Shown: positions 34,755-44,054, counted from the first letter of the stretch. The stretch is 64,000 nt of DNA from Marivita sp051859345 (GCF_051859345.1 NZ_JBHYFV010000010.1:57459-121458); one strand, 5' to 3'. Notes: generated by a model not told the origin, from the sequence alone. A program made the numbers and translations.

Positions 34755-35966
34755 CTATTGCGTTGGCACTTCGACAATGCCACGCGTCACGAGGTCGTCA
34801 ATGCCATCGCGGCTGAAGCCAAGCGCCTTGAGGATTGCGACGGAATGGGCACCAAGAGCGGGACCTGGGGCTTTGATGACACCGGGCGTGCGTGAAAGGC
34901 GAGGCGTAATGGCGTGCATCGGAAAAGACGACATGTCAGAATCAGGCGTTTCAACAATGACCTCTCGGCTGGTCATGTAGGGGTGTCCATCCAGGTCGGC
35001 GACGCCAGCGACGATCCCGACCGTGACCTCGGCTTCGGTGAAGAGCGCGACCAGTTCGTCGCGGGGCAGAGAACGCATGAAGTCGGCCACCGCAGCGTCG
35101 CACTCTTCGAGGTGGTCGATCCGGTCCGAGTTGGTGGCAAAGCGCGGATCAATGATCATGTCGGGGCGGCCGATGACCCGAAAGACCCGTTCCGCCATCG
35201 CTTGGGTGGACGCCGAGAGAGCGACGAAGCCGCCATCGGCGGTTTCGTAAATATTGCGCGGCGCGCTGAGTTCAGACAGGCTGCCCATGCGACGGGGCTC
35301 GCGACCTGTCAGCCGATGGTTGGCGATTTGCGGCCCCAAGCACGCGAACATCGGCTCGAACAGCGACAGATCGATGACCTGTCCGGAACCGTCGCGGTCG
35401 CGCGCGCGAAGTGCCATGAGTGTTGCGGCGGCGCCGGATTGCCCCGCAATCATGTCGGCAAGCGCCAGTGGCGGAAGCACCGGAGGTCGATCCTCAAAGC
35501 CGTTCATCATTGCAAAACCGGACATGGCCTCAATGAGACTGCCGAAACCCGGCCGGCCACGCCATGTGCCGGTCTGGCCCCATCCCGAGATCCGAACCAC
35601 GATCAGCCCTGGATTGCGGGCGAGCAGATCATCGGGTGCGAGACCTATCTTCTCGAGGGTGCCCGGCCTGAAATTCTCTACCAGAACATCAGCAGAGGCG
35701 ATGAGTTCACGCGCCACGGCCAGACCTTCGGCGCTGCGCATGTCGACTGCGAGGCTTTGTTTGTTGCGACAGTATTCCTTCCAGAAGGTCGAAACGCCTT
35801 CGACACGCCAAGCTCTCAGGTCGTCGCCCTGACCTGGTTTTTCAATCTTGATCACTTCGGCGCCGAAATCCGCCAGCACATGGGTAAGTACGTTGCCAGC
35901 GACCAGCCGCGACATGTCGATGACCCTTAAGCCTTCGAGAGGGGCGCGTGCATTCTGTCCTGTCAT
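34755..35966 (-). CDS. Class III CoA-transferase (CaiB/BaiF family)
   Basis: CoA-transferases of this family move CoA between carboxylic acids through a mixed anhydride on an Asp. The 403-residue protein starts MTGQNARAPLEGLRVIDMSR, has DFGAEVIKIEKPGQGDDLR, and the nucleophile region LALADMIAGQSG. The ATG at 35966 has no strong Shine-Dalgarno; a GTG at 35996 is an alternative. It is transcribed with the CitE-like gene and divergent from a LysR gene. A second copy of the same family lies at 38730, only distantly similar by eye. Confidence 0.87.
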   Translation of the reverse strand: MTGQNARAPLEGLRVIDMSRLVAGNVLTHVLADFGAEVIKIEKPGQGDDLRAWRVEGVSTFWKEYCRNKQSLAVDMRSAEGLAVARELIASADVLVENFRPGTLEKIGLAPDDLLARNPGLIVVRISGWGQTGTWRGRPGFGSLIEAMSGFAMMNGFEDRPPVLPPLALADMIAGQSGAAATLMALRARDRDGSGQVIDLSLFEPMFACLGPQIANHRLTGREPRRMGSLSELSAPRNIYETADGGFVALSASTQAMAERVFRVIGRPDMIIDPRFATNSDRIDHLEECDAAVADFMRSLPRDELVALFTEAEVTVGIVAGVADLDGHPYMTSREVIVETPDSDMSSFPMHAITPRLSRTPGVIKAPGPALGAHSVAILKALGFSRDGIDDLVTRGIVEVPTQ

Positions 35967-36052
35967 CCGCTTATCTTTCTGTTGTTGCGGCGACACCTTG
36001 CCTTGCCCGGGTCAAACAAGGGAGAATGTAAGATATAAGAATTTGATATGGA

Positions 36053-37006
36053 ATGCGGATGGATATTCGAAAACTGCGCAGTTTTGTAACCGTGGCCAAG
36101 CTGGGGTCGATCTCGGCCACGGCAAAGGCGATGCGGATGGCGCAGCCCGCTGTGAGCCAGCACATCAAGGCGGTGGAAACAGAGTTCGGCGCGCAGCTTT
36201 TCGAGCGCAAGCGCAAGGGCGTCACCCCGACGGAAGCAGGGCAGGAGGTGCTCCGGCAGATCACGCAGATGCTCGAGATCTACGACCGGGCGCGTTCGGA
36301 CCTTCAGGATTCCCGCGGCGAGCCTCGTGGCGCTGTGACGCTGGGGCTGCCGACAACAGTCGCGGCGACCCTTTCGGCACAGCTGATCAAACGCGTGCTC
36401 GGAAAATACCCGGGGATCAGGCTGCGCATCATAGAGTCGATGTCGGGCCACCTGCGCGAATGGGTCGATCAGGGCCGTGTCGATCTTGCGGTTCTGTTCG
36501 AGCCGATCGACGCCGTCGAAACCGCCGGTGAACCCCTTCTGATCGAGGACCTGTTTCTCATCGTGTCGGCTTCTTCCTCTCAGTTCAAGGACCGGGTCAC
36601 CGTCGAGTCGGCAGAGCTTTCGGCAGTGCCGCTCTGCCTGCCTGGAAATCCCCATTCGTTGCGTGTGATGGTTGATCGTTATGCGGTACAGAACGACATC
36701 GACCTTGATATTCGGTTCGAGCTCGATGCCACATTCGCCATGCGCGAGCTTGTTGCCGAGGGCTATGCCAACACGATCCTGCCGCTGTCCCCGATCCGAC
36801 GCGATGTGGCCGAAGGTCGATTGAAGGCGCTGCGCATCGGTGTTCCGGACTTCGAGCGTCGACTGGTGTTCTGTCGCTCGCCAGTGCACTCTTTCACGCC
36901 GGCTTTCGCTGTTGTTCGGGACGAACTAATCGCCACTCTCGATGAGTTGCACGCCAACCACAGCCTGGGCGCGCGGATTGTTTCACGGCGTCGGACAAGG
37001 GCATAA
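36053..37006 (+). CDS. LysR family transcriptional regulator
   Basis: The 317-residue protein has a standard LysR winged helix (residues 3-63: DIRKLRSFVTVAKLGSISAT, AQPAVSQHIKAVETEFGAQL) and an effector domain. The HTH is of the nitrogen-assimilation/CynR-like type. It is divergent from the CoA-transferase/CitE pair, 86 bp away, so it probably controls them. An ATG at 36059 is an alternative start two codons in. Confidence 0.87.
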   Translation: MRMDIRKLRSFVTVAKLGSISATAKAMRMAQPAVSQHIKAVETEFGAQLFERKRKGVTPTEAGQEVLRQITQMLEIYDRARSDLQDSRGEPRGAVTLGLPTTVAATLSAQLIKRVLGKYPGIRLRIIESMSGHLREWVDQGRVDLAVLFEPIDAVETAGEPLLIEDLFLIVSASSSQFKDRVTVESAELSAVPLCLPGNPHSLRVMVDRYAVQNDIDLDIRFELDATFAMRELVAEGYANTILPLSPIRRDVAEGRLKALRIGVPDFERRLVFCRSPVHSFTPAFAVVRDELIATLDELHANHSLGARIVSRRRTRA

Positions 37007-37330
37007 AGAAATCTGATATCAAGCAGAAGGCATCTTCTTCTTCGAATGATTGCGTTCTTCGTCCATATCGGAGAGACACCAATATGACGGCAGCGACTGG
37101 CATTTCCAGCGCTACCGGGGGCAAGCCTATGTCGAAATCATGTGGGAGTCGCTTTTCGCATTTGGTGAGGTCGATGAACGCGTTGAGATGGGTAGGGAAT
37201 GGGTGAAAACAACTAGCGCCCCATCATCGCAGCAAAACGTGGCGCTTGGGGAAAAGGCTCTGGGCACTCGCAAGGGATCATGCATTATCCCATTCGGACC
37301 TATCGCGCCGGAAAGGTATAGCGCACAACG
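37007..37330. other. 324-bp gap with one weak small-ORF candidate
   Basis: Between the LysR gene and the membrane protein. A 40-codon ORF at 37084-37206 (starting MTAATGISSATGG) has GGAGAG eight bases upstream but no recognisable family, and a second frame is open for 94 codons from a TTG at 37050. The two overlap and neither has compelling support. No RNA gene or repeat is apparent. Confidence 0.4.
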
Positions 37331-38725
37331 ATGACCAACGCGATTGCGGCAACAACCGGCCTTGGACTGGTCTTCCTAACCCTCGTCGTGGTCTTTGCGG
37401 AATGGGGCGCGGGCGATTGGGCGAATGGCTTGCAATCTCTGACCGCACTCGTTCTCCTTCTTGTGCTCGCGCCGCAGGTCAGGCGTGGGCGGCAAGTCTT
37501 TGTCGCGGTCGGAATTGTTCTGACAATCGGATTGGCCTTCCAAAGCCCGGATTGGGTGACGTTTGCACGCGTCGGGCTGGAGAAAGCGGCTTTCATAGGT
37601 GCCTTCTTCTGCGCCCTCGCTAGCCTTCGCAGCGTCGCAGAGGGTTCCCCCGCAATCCAGAACGCCGGCCGGTTTCTCGCCTTGCAACCACCGGGGCGCC
37701 GCTACATCGCTTTGACCTTCGGCGGTCAAGTGTTCGCACTGGTTCTCAATTACGGCGCTATTGCCCTGCTTGGCGGCTTGGCGACTGCCAGTGCCAAAAC
37801 CGAACAAAACCCAGAGATCAGGCGGCATCGGACCCGACGCATGCTGCTGGCCATTCAGCGTGGGTTCGGCTCCACCTTGCCATGGTCGCCGCTGTCATTT
37901 GCGGTTGCGATCACGACAGCGATCATCCCGGGCACCACCTTTGTCTCGGTCGCGGTGCCGGGAATGGTGACAGGGTTTCTGATGGCGGTGACGGGTTGGG
38001 CGCTGGATACGATCTTCAAGCCCCGGATTGCCGGTTCGCCGCGCATCAGGCAAGCACCAGAAGGAAACTGGATGTTGATGTCGCCTCTCCTGATCCTGCT
38101 GATCACGATCATGGGGGGCATCGGCGGGCTTTACATGCTCACCGGAATCCGCGTGGTGGGACTTGTCATACTGCTCGTCCCGACCGTCGCGATTTTCTGG
38201 GTCTTGGTGCAAAGTCGAAGCCAGGGCGGAACGAGACGTTTCCGAAGCTGGTTCAGAGCCTATGTTTTCACCGAACTGCCCGCTGTGAAGGGTGAGGTCG
38301 TCTTGCTCATGATGGCGGGATATATCGGAACGGTCGGCTCCGCGCTGCTGGTGCCGGCCATTGCCGCCAGCGGTCTTGATCTTTCGGGCGTTCCGACGTC
38401 CCTTATTCTGGTGGCTTTCGTCTTTGTCATTCCGGCCGCGGGCCAGATCGGCATGAATCCCATCCTTGCGGTGACGCTTCTCGTGCCGGTCATTCCGTCG
38501 GCCGAACTTCTCGGTGTCACGCCCACGGCGGTTGTTGTTGCGCTGACCGCAGGATGGGCCTTGTCAGGCATGACGTCACCGTTCACTGCGTCGACACTGA
38601 TGGTCGGAGCCTTTGGCGAAGTTCCAGCACGGCATGTCGGTCTGGTGTGGAACGGTGGATACTTCCTGGTCGCCTCAATCATCGTTTCGATCTGGGTGCT
38701 TGGATTTGCCGGACTGCTTGCGTGA
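37331..38725 (+). CDS. Polytopic membrane protein, probable transporter of unknown substrate
   Basis: The 464-residue product has about 11-12 hydrophobic segments with short loops. The C-terminal half shows symmetrical Gly/Ala/Pro-rich helices such as VPAAGQIGMNPILAVTLLVP and AGWALSGMTSPFTASTLMVG, which recall ion-transporter superfamily carriers, but I do not recognise a specific family. One cytoplasmic Arg-rich loop (about 160-175) is visible. It lies between LysR and CoA-transferase genes of an acid-catabolic region, so an organic-anion carrier is a guess. No SD directly before the ATG. Confidence 0.75.
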   Translation: MTNAIAATTGLGLVFLTLVVVFAEWGAGDWANGLQSLTALVLLLVLAPQVRRGRQVFVAVGIVLTIGLAFQSPDWVTFARVGLEKAAFIGAFFCALASLRSVAEGSPAIQNAGRFLALQPPGRRYIALTFGGQVFALVLNYGAIALLGGLATASAKTEQNPEIRRHRTRRMLLAIQRGFGSTLPWSPLSFAVAITTAIIPGTTFVSVAVPGMVTGFLMAVTGWALDTIFKPRIAGSPRIRQAPEGNWMLMSPLLILLITIMGGIGGLYMLTGIRVVGLVILLVPTVAIFWVLVQSRSQGGTRRFRSWFRAYVFTELPAVKGEVVLLMMAGYIGTVGSALLVPAIAASGLDLSGVPTSLILVAFVFVIPAAGQIGMNPILAVTLLVPVIPSAELLGVTPTAVVVALTAGWALSGMTSPFTASTLMVGAFGEVPARHVGLVWNGGYFLVASIIVSIWVLGFAGLLA

Positions 38726-38729
38726 CGCC

Positions 38730-39953
38730 TCACGACGCCTTCAGAACCGTGCCCTCCCTGGCAAGTCGTTCGATCTCTACGTCGTCGTAGCCGAGTGTTT
38801 CACTGAGGACGTCAAGTGTATCTTGTCCAAGAAGGCTGGGCGCCCGCGAAGGGGATGGGCCGTCGCCATCAAACCGGATTGGCCCCCGGACGAGACGTAC
38901 ATCGCCTTCGGTCGGATGACTGGCGGTTTCAACCAGTCCACGAGACACGACGTGTGGCTGTTCCAGCGCCTCGCCAATCGATAGAATGGGAGCGTTGGGA
39001 ACATCGAATTTGCTGAGCTGCTCGAGCCAGTATTCACTGGTATCACGGGTCATCCGGTCTTGAATAATGGCTTCCAGCGCATCCCGGTTGGCCAAGCGAT
39101 TTTCGTAGACCGAGAAACGGGTGTCCTCGATCAGATCGTCGCGACCCAGACATTGCGCGAAGTTGTGCCAGAAGCGTTCCGTGAGGCAAGCCACGATAAC
39201 ATGCCCGTCAAGCGTGGGAAACGCTCCGTATGGTACGATACTGGGATGCTGAGTGCCGACCGGCTGAGGGCTTTGGCCTGTGACGAAGTAGATTTGCGAC
39301 AGGTAGCCCTGAAGGGCAATCAGGCTGTCCAGCATCGCGACCTCGACATGCCGGCCCTTGCCGGTGGCGTTGCGCTCGTGCAGTGCGGCAAGAAGGCCAA
39401 AAATCGAGAAGATGCTGCCAGCCATATCGCCCATGGGAATGCCCAGCTTGTTCGGAGCCTGACCCGGTTCACGATTGACACTCATGACCCCGGACAGCGC
39501 CTGGGCCACGATGTCGAATGCCGGCTTTTCGCCAAGAGGGCTGTCCGTGCCAAAGCCCGTGATCGAGCAATAGATCAGCCGCGCATTGTCTTCGCTCAGG
39601 CGCTGGTAGCCCAATCCCAACCGATCCATGACGCCGGGACGAAAGTTCTCTAACACGATGTCGCTTTGCCGCGCCAGGTCGCGCGCGATCTGTGCGCCTT
39701 CGGGGGATTTGAGGTTCAATGCGATGCTTTTCTTGTTCTTGTTAAGCGCGATGTAATAGTGGCTCAGCTTTCCTTTGAAGGGAGGGAAATTGCGCGTCTC
39801 GTCGCCTTTTTCGATAGGTTCGACCTTGATGACCTCAGCGCCGAGATCGGCAAGAACCATACTGGCATATGGACCGGATAGAATACGTGAAAAATCCAGC
39901 ACCTTGATGCCGGTAAGCGGCCCGGTGTGTTTGGGATTTGCGGAATCGGTCAT
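38730..39953 (-). CDS. Class III CoA-transferase (CaiB/BaiF family)
   Basis: The 407-residue product begins after a short tail with GIKVLDFSRILSGPYASM, then LGAEVIKVEPIEKGDETRN, and the nucleophile in IPMGDMAGSIF. These mark the formyl-CoA/crotonobetainyl-CoA transferase family; the donor and acceptor cannot be determined. It converges with the membrane protein, four bases between the stops, and its start overlaps the hotdog thioesterase stop, so those two are co-transcribed, apparently with iclR upstream. Confidence 0.87.
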   Translation of the reverse strand: MTDSANPKHTGPLTGIKVLDFSRILSGPYASMVLADLGAEVIKVEPIEKGDETRNFPPFKGKLSHYYIALNKNKKSIALNLKSPEGAQIARDLARQSDIVLENFRPGVMDRLGLGYQRLSEDNARLIYCSITGFGTDSPLGEKPAFDIVAQALSGVMSVNREPGQAPNKLGIPMGDMAGSIFSIFGLLAALHERNATGKGRHVEVAMLDSLIALQGYLSQIYFVTGQSPQPVGTQHPSIVPYGAFPTLDGHVIVACLTERFWHNFAQCLGRDDLIEDTRFSVYENRLANRDALEAIIQDRMTRDTSEYWLEQLSKFDVPNAPILSIGEALEQPHVVSRGLVETASHPTEGDVRLVRGPIRFDGDGPSPSRAPSLLGQDTLDVLSETLGYDDVEIERLAREGTVLKAS

Positions 39954-40378
39954 GAGTTCTTACCTGACTGTCTTGAGATTTTCATGATGGCCGTGGCGCT
40001 TGCGACCTGACGGTTTGAACAAGAGACTTCGGCATCAACGAACATTAGGGATCGCGTTGCATGTTGGATTGTTGCGCGTGTTTCCAGAAAGTCACCCGAT
40101 CGGGCGGATCCGAGGAAACGTGTATCCATTTGGAGCGTAACTATAGGCTGTCGGTCCGCTGCGTTCCACGCGACAAGGGCAATCACCTGATCAAGAAGGC
40201 TGGTCACGACACCGCCATGTATCAGGCCGATGTGGTTTTGGTGATCATCTGACGTTTGAAGGCCGTAAATGTGCTTATCTTCGACGCTGGTCGAGCGGAG
40301 CAGGGGGCCGATCTTCTCCATGAACCCAGTAATTCGAACGGGCTTCCACCTTTCCGTGCTGCTGTGTTGTATCGTCAA
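39950..40378 (-). CDS. PaaI-type hotdog thioesterase
   Basis: Small hotdog-fold enzyme that hydrolyses acyl-CoAs, possibly relieving CoA sequestration. The 142-residue protein has GLIHGGVVTSLLDQVIAL (about residues 50-67), the family active-site region, and a single-domain length. It starts three bases after the iclR stop and overlaps the downstream CoA-transferase gene. Substrate unknown. Confidence 0.8.
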   Translation of the reverse strand: MTIQHSSTERWKPVRITGFMEKIGPLLRSTSVEDKHIYGLQTSDDHQNHIGLIHGGVVTSLLDQVIALVAWNAADRQPIVTLQMDTRFLGSARSGDFLETRATIQHATRSLMFVDAEVSCSNRQVASATAIMKISRQSGKNS

Positions 40379-40381
40379 ATC

Positions 40382-41167
40382 CTAGCTCCCTGTCTCGATT
40401 TGCAATTCTTGAATTTGATCGCGGACGGCTTGCATGGCTTTGGCCAGTCTCGGAATTTCCTTGTCCTTGAGTCGCTCGGAGATGCCGATTGCCACAATGG
40501 ATCGAACCATTGCTCCGTTGCTGCCGAAAACGGGAACCGCTACAACTGTCACGCCGGAAATATAGACACCCTGATCGACGGAATACCCGCGGGTCCGGGC
40601 GTCGCGAACCTCTTGTCGCCACACATCGAATGCTGGCGGGTGATCCCAGACCAGCTTCTCGAACCGCTTTTGGAGGTCGGATTCATCGTTTGCGTTGAAT
40701 GCGGCGAAGAGGCGTCCGGTGGCACTGATCAAAGCGGGAAAGCGGCTGCCCAGATCCACCTGCAAGCGGAAAGGCAAATTGGATTGTGACAGCGCCACGA
40801 CAATCATCTGGCCCGGTTCTGAAAGCTGTGTGGCGATGCTCGTGACCCCGAACTCCCGTGACAACTCTGACAGTTTTGGTTGAATCAGCGTCGAGAACGT
40901 ATTGCGCTGAAGAGCCGCTCTGGCGATAGGAAGAATCCCAACTCCGATTGTGTAGCGTTTCGTTTTCGAATCGAATTCCACCAGCCCCTCATCCTGCAAG
41001 ACACGCAGGATGTGCAGGCAGGTGCTTGGCACGAGTGACAGTTCCCGGGCGAGCGGATTGACCCCTACCGGCTCGGGAGATCGAGCGAGAAACCTCAATA
41101 TAGCAACGGCGCGTGAGACGGCAGGGACCTGCCGTTTCGTTGTCTGTGCGGGGGTTTCGACTTGCAT
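40382..41167 (-). CDS. IclR family transcriptional regulator
   Basis: The 261-residue product has an N-terminal winged helix (about residues 10-75: PAVSRAVAILRFLARSPEPV, RELSLVPSTCLHILRVLQDEG) and a C-terminal IclR effector domain (about 85-255). I place the start at the ATG at 41167, preceded by GAGG; a TTG at 41188 would extend it. It is divergent from the acyl-CoA synthetase operon with palindromes in between, so it likely controls that operon as well as its own. Confidence 0.87.
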   Translation of the reverse strand: MQVETPAQTTKRQVPAVSRAVAILRFLARSPEPVGVNPLARELSLVPSTCLHILRVLQDEGLVEFDSKTKRYTIGVGILPIARAALQRNTFSTLIQPKLSELSREFGVTSIATQLSEPGQMIVVALSQSNLPFRLQVDLGSRFPALISATGRLFAAFNANDESDLQKRFEKLVWDHPPAFDVWRQEVRDARTRGYSVDQGVYISGVTVVAVPVFGSNGAMVRSIVAIGISERLKDKEIPRLAKAMQAVRDQIQELQIETGS

Positions 41168-41194
41168 TTCTGGACCTCGTTTCGCCAATTTTCA

Positions 41195-41250
41195 TTGTAT
41201 CTGTACAACAACATTAGCGTATTGACAATACTTGCCGTCGATCTTTACGT
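41195..41250 (+). promoter_or_regulatory. Promoter of the acyl-CoA synthetase operon with two palindromes
   Basis: A sigma70-like promoter TTGACA (41222-41227), 17 bp spacer, TTACGT (41245-41250) lies 66 bp before the ligase start. The palindrome GTATTG-A-CAATAC (41219-41231) overlaps the -35 box, and TTGTA-TCTG-TACAA (41195-41208) lies just upstream. Two inverted repeats at a promoter divergent from iclR fit IclR-type operator spacing (inference). Confidence 0.55.
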
Positions 41251-41315
41251 TTGTCAACGAAGCAGATGGCGCCGTCCGGGCGCTTCGGATGCACAGAACT
41301 GGGAGAGAGTCACAA

Positions 41316-42875
41316 ATGACCCGCCTGACGGATTTCACGTCTTACGCTGACGCGCAGAAACACTATTCCAAAGAAGGTTTGTGGGAGTTGTTCGACGGCA
41401 CACGGGCGCGGTTCAACATTGCTCACGAGTGCATCGACCGCCACGCAACAGGCGAAGATACGGCCCTGCATGTGGCGCATGCCGACGGTTCTGACGAGGT
41501 CGTGACCTTTGCGGAGATTTCTCGTCGGTCATCGCAGATCGCGCATTTCCTGCGCGCAAGGGGCTTGGGCAAGGGCGACCGGGTGGCCGTGATGATCGAC
41601 CCATCACTTGCGTTCTATTGTGCGCTCTTCGGCGTAATAAAGGCGGGCTGTGTTGCGGTGCCGATGTTCTCGCTATTCGGCCCCGATGGCATCCGACTGC
41701 GTATCGGCGATTGCAAACCCGAGGTCTTTTTCACCAACGAAGAAAAGGCTCCAGAGGCGGTCGAGGGCGGCGCGAAGAACGTGATTGTTGTCGATCTGGC
41801 GTTCCTGAACGGGTTGGACGATCTTCCGGTGACTTTCGACTGGGACACCTCTGGCCGCGATCTGGCTGTGCTGCAATACACCTCGGGCACAACCCGCGCA
41901 TTGCCGGCTGCGGTCGAGCACAACCACCAGTCCATTGTAACCTTGATGGTCGCCGCGCTCTATGCAACGGGGATCCGGCCTGGCGACAGGTTCTTTTGTC
42001 CGTCGTCCCCGGCCTGGGGTCACGGGTTGTGGCACGGCACGTTTGCGCCGCTGGCGATGGGAGTGCCCACGGGTACGTTCAGCGGCAAGTTCGATCCTGT
42101 GCGTTTGCTCAAGGCGTTGCAGGATTTCCGCATCACAAATTTGACGGCTGCGGCAACGCATTACCGGATGATGCGCAATTCGGGCGCTGCAGAAATCTAC
42201 ACCTATTGCTTCGAGAAGCTATCCTTCACCGGCGAGCCGATCGACTCCGAGACCGCCGCCTATGTAGAGCAAGTCTTCGGCACAAAGGTCCGGTCCATGT
42301 ACGGCACGACCGAGATCGGTGTGATCATCGCCAACTATCCCGGTGCCAGCGATCTTGAGGTCCGCGACGGTGCCATGGGCAAAGCCGTACCGGGGGTCGA
42401 AGTCGAGGTACAGCGCGCAGACGGCACACCCGCCGCGCCCGGAGAGGCCGGCGAGTTGATGGTGAAGAAGCGCGGCGCATGGTTCCCCACCAAGGATTTG
42501 GGCCGAGTAGACGAGGACGGTTACTTCTACCACGGCGGGCGTGCAGACGACGTGATCATCTCTGCCGGCTGGACCATTGGCGCGGTGGAAGTAGAGGACG
42601 CGTTGCTTAGCCACCCGGCAGTCGCTGATTGTGGCGTGATCGGTGCGCCTGACGCCATTCGCGGACTGGTGGTCAAAGCCTTCATTATCCTCAAGAAAGC
42701 AGAGACGTCGGGCCTTGTCGGAGACATCCAGGACCACGTCCGCGCGCGGCTCGCCCGTCATGAATATCCCCGCCAGATCGAATTCGTCAAAGAGTTGCCG
42801 AAAACCCCGGCGGGGAAGGTCAACCGCAAAATCCTGCGCGATCAAGAAGCAAAGAAATTCGAAACCGCGGAATGA
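41316..42875 (+). CDS. AMP-forming acyl-CoA synthetase with a variant A3 motif
   Basis: Activates a carboxylic acid to its CoA thioester via an acyl-adenylate. The 519-residue protein has the ANL-family fold: a P-loop motif YTSGTTRALPAAVEH where YTSGTTGxPKG is usual, MYGTTEIG (A5), DLGRVDEDGYFYHGGRADD (A7), and the catalytic Lys in TPAGKVNRK (A10). The motif change replaces the Gly and Lys of A3. GGGAGAG precedes the ATG at 41316. It is the first gene of a rightward run of nine. Substrate likely a short branched acid from context. Confidence 0.87.
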   Translation: MTRLTDFTSYADAQKHYSKEGLWELFDGTRARFNIAHECIDRHATGEDTALHVAHADGSDEVVTFAEISRRSSQIAHFLRARGLGKGDRVAVMIDPSLAFYCALFGVIKAGCVAVPMFSLFGPDGIRLRIGDCKPEVFFTNEEKAPEAVEGGAKNVIVVDLAFLNGLDDLPVTFDWDTSGRDLAVLQYTSGTTRALPAAVEHNHQSIVTLMVAALYATGIRPGDRFFCPSSPAWGHGLWHGTFAPLAMGVPTGTFSGKFDPVRLLKALQDFRITNLTAAATHYRMMRNSGAAEIYTYCFEKLSFTGEPIDSETAAYVEQVFGTKVRSMYGTTEIGVIIANYPGASDLEVRDGAMGKAVPGVEVEVQRADGTPAAPGEAGELMVKKRGAWFPTKDLGRVDEDGYFYHGGRADDVIISAGWTIGAVEVEDALLSHPAVADCGVIGAPDAIRGLVVKAFIILKKAETSGLVGDIQDHVRARLARHEYPRQIEFVKELPKTPAGKVNRKILRDQEAKKFETAE

Positions 42876-42914
42876 TCCGCGCGTCCCGAAGCATGTTCTG
42901 AGGAGTGAAGACAC

Positions 42915-44054
42915 ATGAACGACATGACCCACAAGAAATTCCCGAAAATCACACAAGAAGGGCTAGACGACCTGCGTCAGCGTATTGGTGTGAAGATCGA
43001 GAAGACGGTGGAGCCTTGGTGCTACGAGGCGACACGCGATAACATTCGCCACTACGCGCACGGCATCGGTGACGACAATCCGCTGTGGTGTGATCCCGAT
43101 TATGCCAAGACCACGAAATACGGCGACGTGATCGCCCTGCCAAGCTTTCTTTTTGCGACCAACCGGATCATTTCGGGCTATGTCGGCGGCCTGCCGGGTG
43201 TGCATGCGATGTGGTCGGGGGCCAACTGGAACTGGCACAAGACGATCACCCGCAACATGGAATTCCGCACCGAAGCTGTGTTGAAGGACCTGATCGAACA
43301 CGACACCCGCTTTGCCGGACGCGCCGTGCAACAGATCTATCATGTGGATTTCTACGACGCCGCAACTGGTGATCTCGTTGCGGACGCGGACAGCTGGTGT
43401 TTCCGCACCGACCGCGACCAGGCGCGCGAAAACGGAACCAAGTATACCGAGGCCAAGGAAAAAGGCCGTCGTGTCTGGACCGATGAAGAACTGCAGGAAT
43501 TCTACAAGTATTACGAGCAGGAAACGATCCGTGGCGCAGAGACCCGCTATTGGGACGATGTGGCCGAAGGCGATGCGCTGCCCACGATGGTCAAGGGACC
43601 GATGACCGCGACCGGCTTCATTGCGTATGCGCAGGGCTGGGGCGGTTTGTATATCCGCGCCAACAAATTGGCGTGGCAGCTTCAGCAGAAGCACCCCAGC
43701 GCCGGACCCAAGAACAAGTTCGGCATTCCCGATTGCCCCGAACGTGTGCACTGGGAAGAAGAATTCGCGCTCGAGGTCGGCGCCCCCGGTGCCTATGACT
43801 ACGGTCCCGAGCGGACGTCTTGGCTGACCCACCAGATCACCAACTGGATGGGCGATGACGGGTTCCTGCGCCAGGCGAAGTGCCAGGTCCGCCGGCACAA
43901 CCCCGAGGGTGACATCATCCTGATCAACAGCACCGTTGTTCGCAAGTTCGAGGAAGACGGCCGCTATCTGCTGGAGATCCAGCAGCGCGCGGAACAGCAG
44001 GATGGCGAATTGTCTGCCATGGGCTCGGCCATCGTCGAGCTGCCCAAGCGCTGA
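42915..44054 (+). CDS. MaoC-type (double-hotdog) enoyl-CoA hydratase/dehydratase
   Basis: The 379-residue product has two hotdog halves. The N-terminal half resembles the MaoC_dehydrat_N domain with YAHGIGDDNPLWCDPDYA (about residues 48-65), and the C-terminal half spans about 200-345 (TGFIAYAQGWGGLYIRAN). These proteins dehydrate 3-hydroxyacyl-CoAs or hydrate enoyl-CoAs. CTGAGGAG lies upstream of the ATG. Position between the ligase and a TRAP transporter suggests it acts on the freshly activated acid; a role in dehydrating 3-hydroxy-3-methylbutyryl-CoA is inferred. Confidence 0.8.
   Translation: MNDMTHKKFPKITQEGLDDLRQRIGVKIEKTVEPWCYEATRDNIRHYAHGIGDDNPLWCDPDYAKTTKYGDVIALPSFLFATNRIISGYVGGLPGVHAMWSGANWNWHKTITRNMEFRTEAVLKDLIEHDTRFAGRAVQQIYHVDFYDAATGDLVADADSWCFRTDRDQARENGTKYTEAKEKGRRVWTDEELQEFYKYYEQETIRGAETRYWDDVAEGDALPTMVKGPMTATGFIAYAQGWGGLYIRANKLAWQLQQKHPSAGPKNKFGIPDCPERVHWEEEFALEVGAPGAYDYGPERTSWLTHQITNWMGDDGFLRQAKCQVRRHNPEGDIILINSTVVRKFEEDGRYLLEIQQRAEQQDGELSAMGSAIVELPKR

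Noticed and set aside
34914..35930. 338-codon plus-strand frame opposite the class III CoA-transferase
   Set aside because: Antisense shadow of a gene with clear CaiB/BaiF motifs; no motif of its own.
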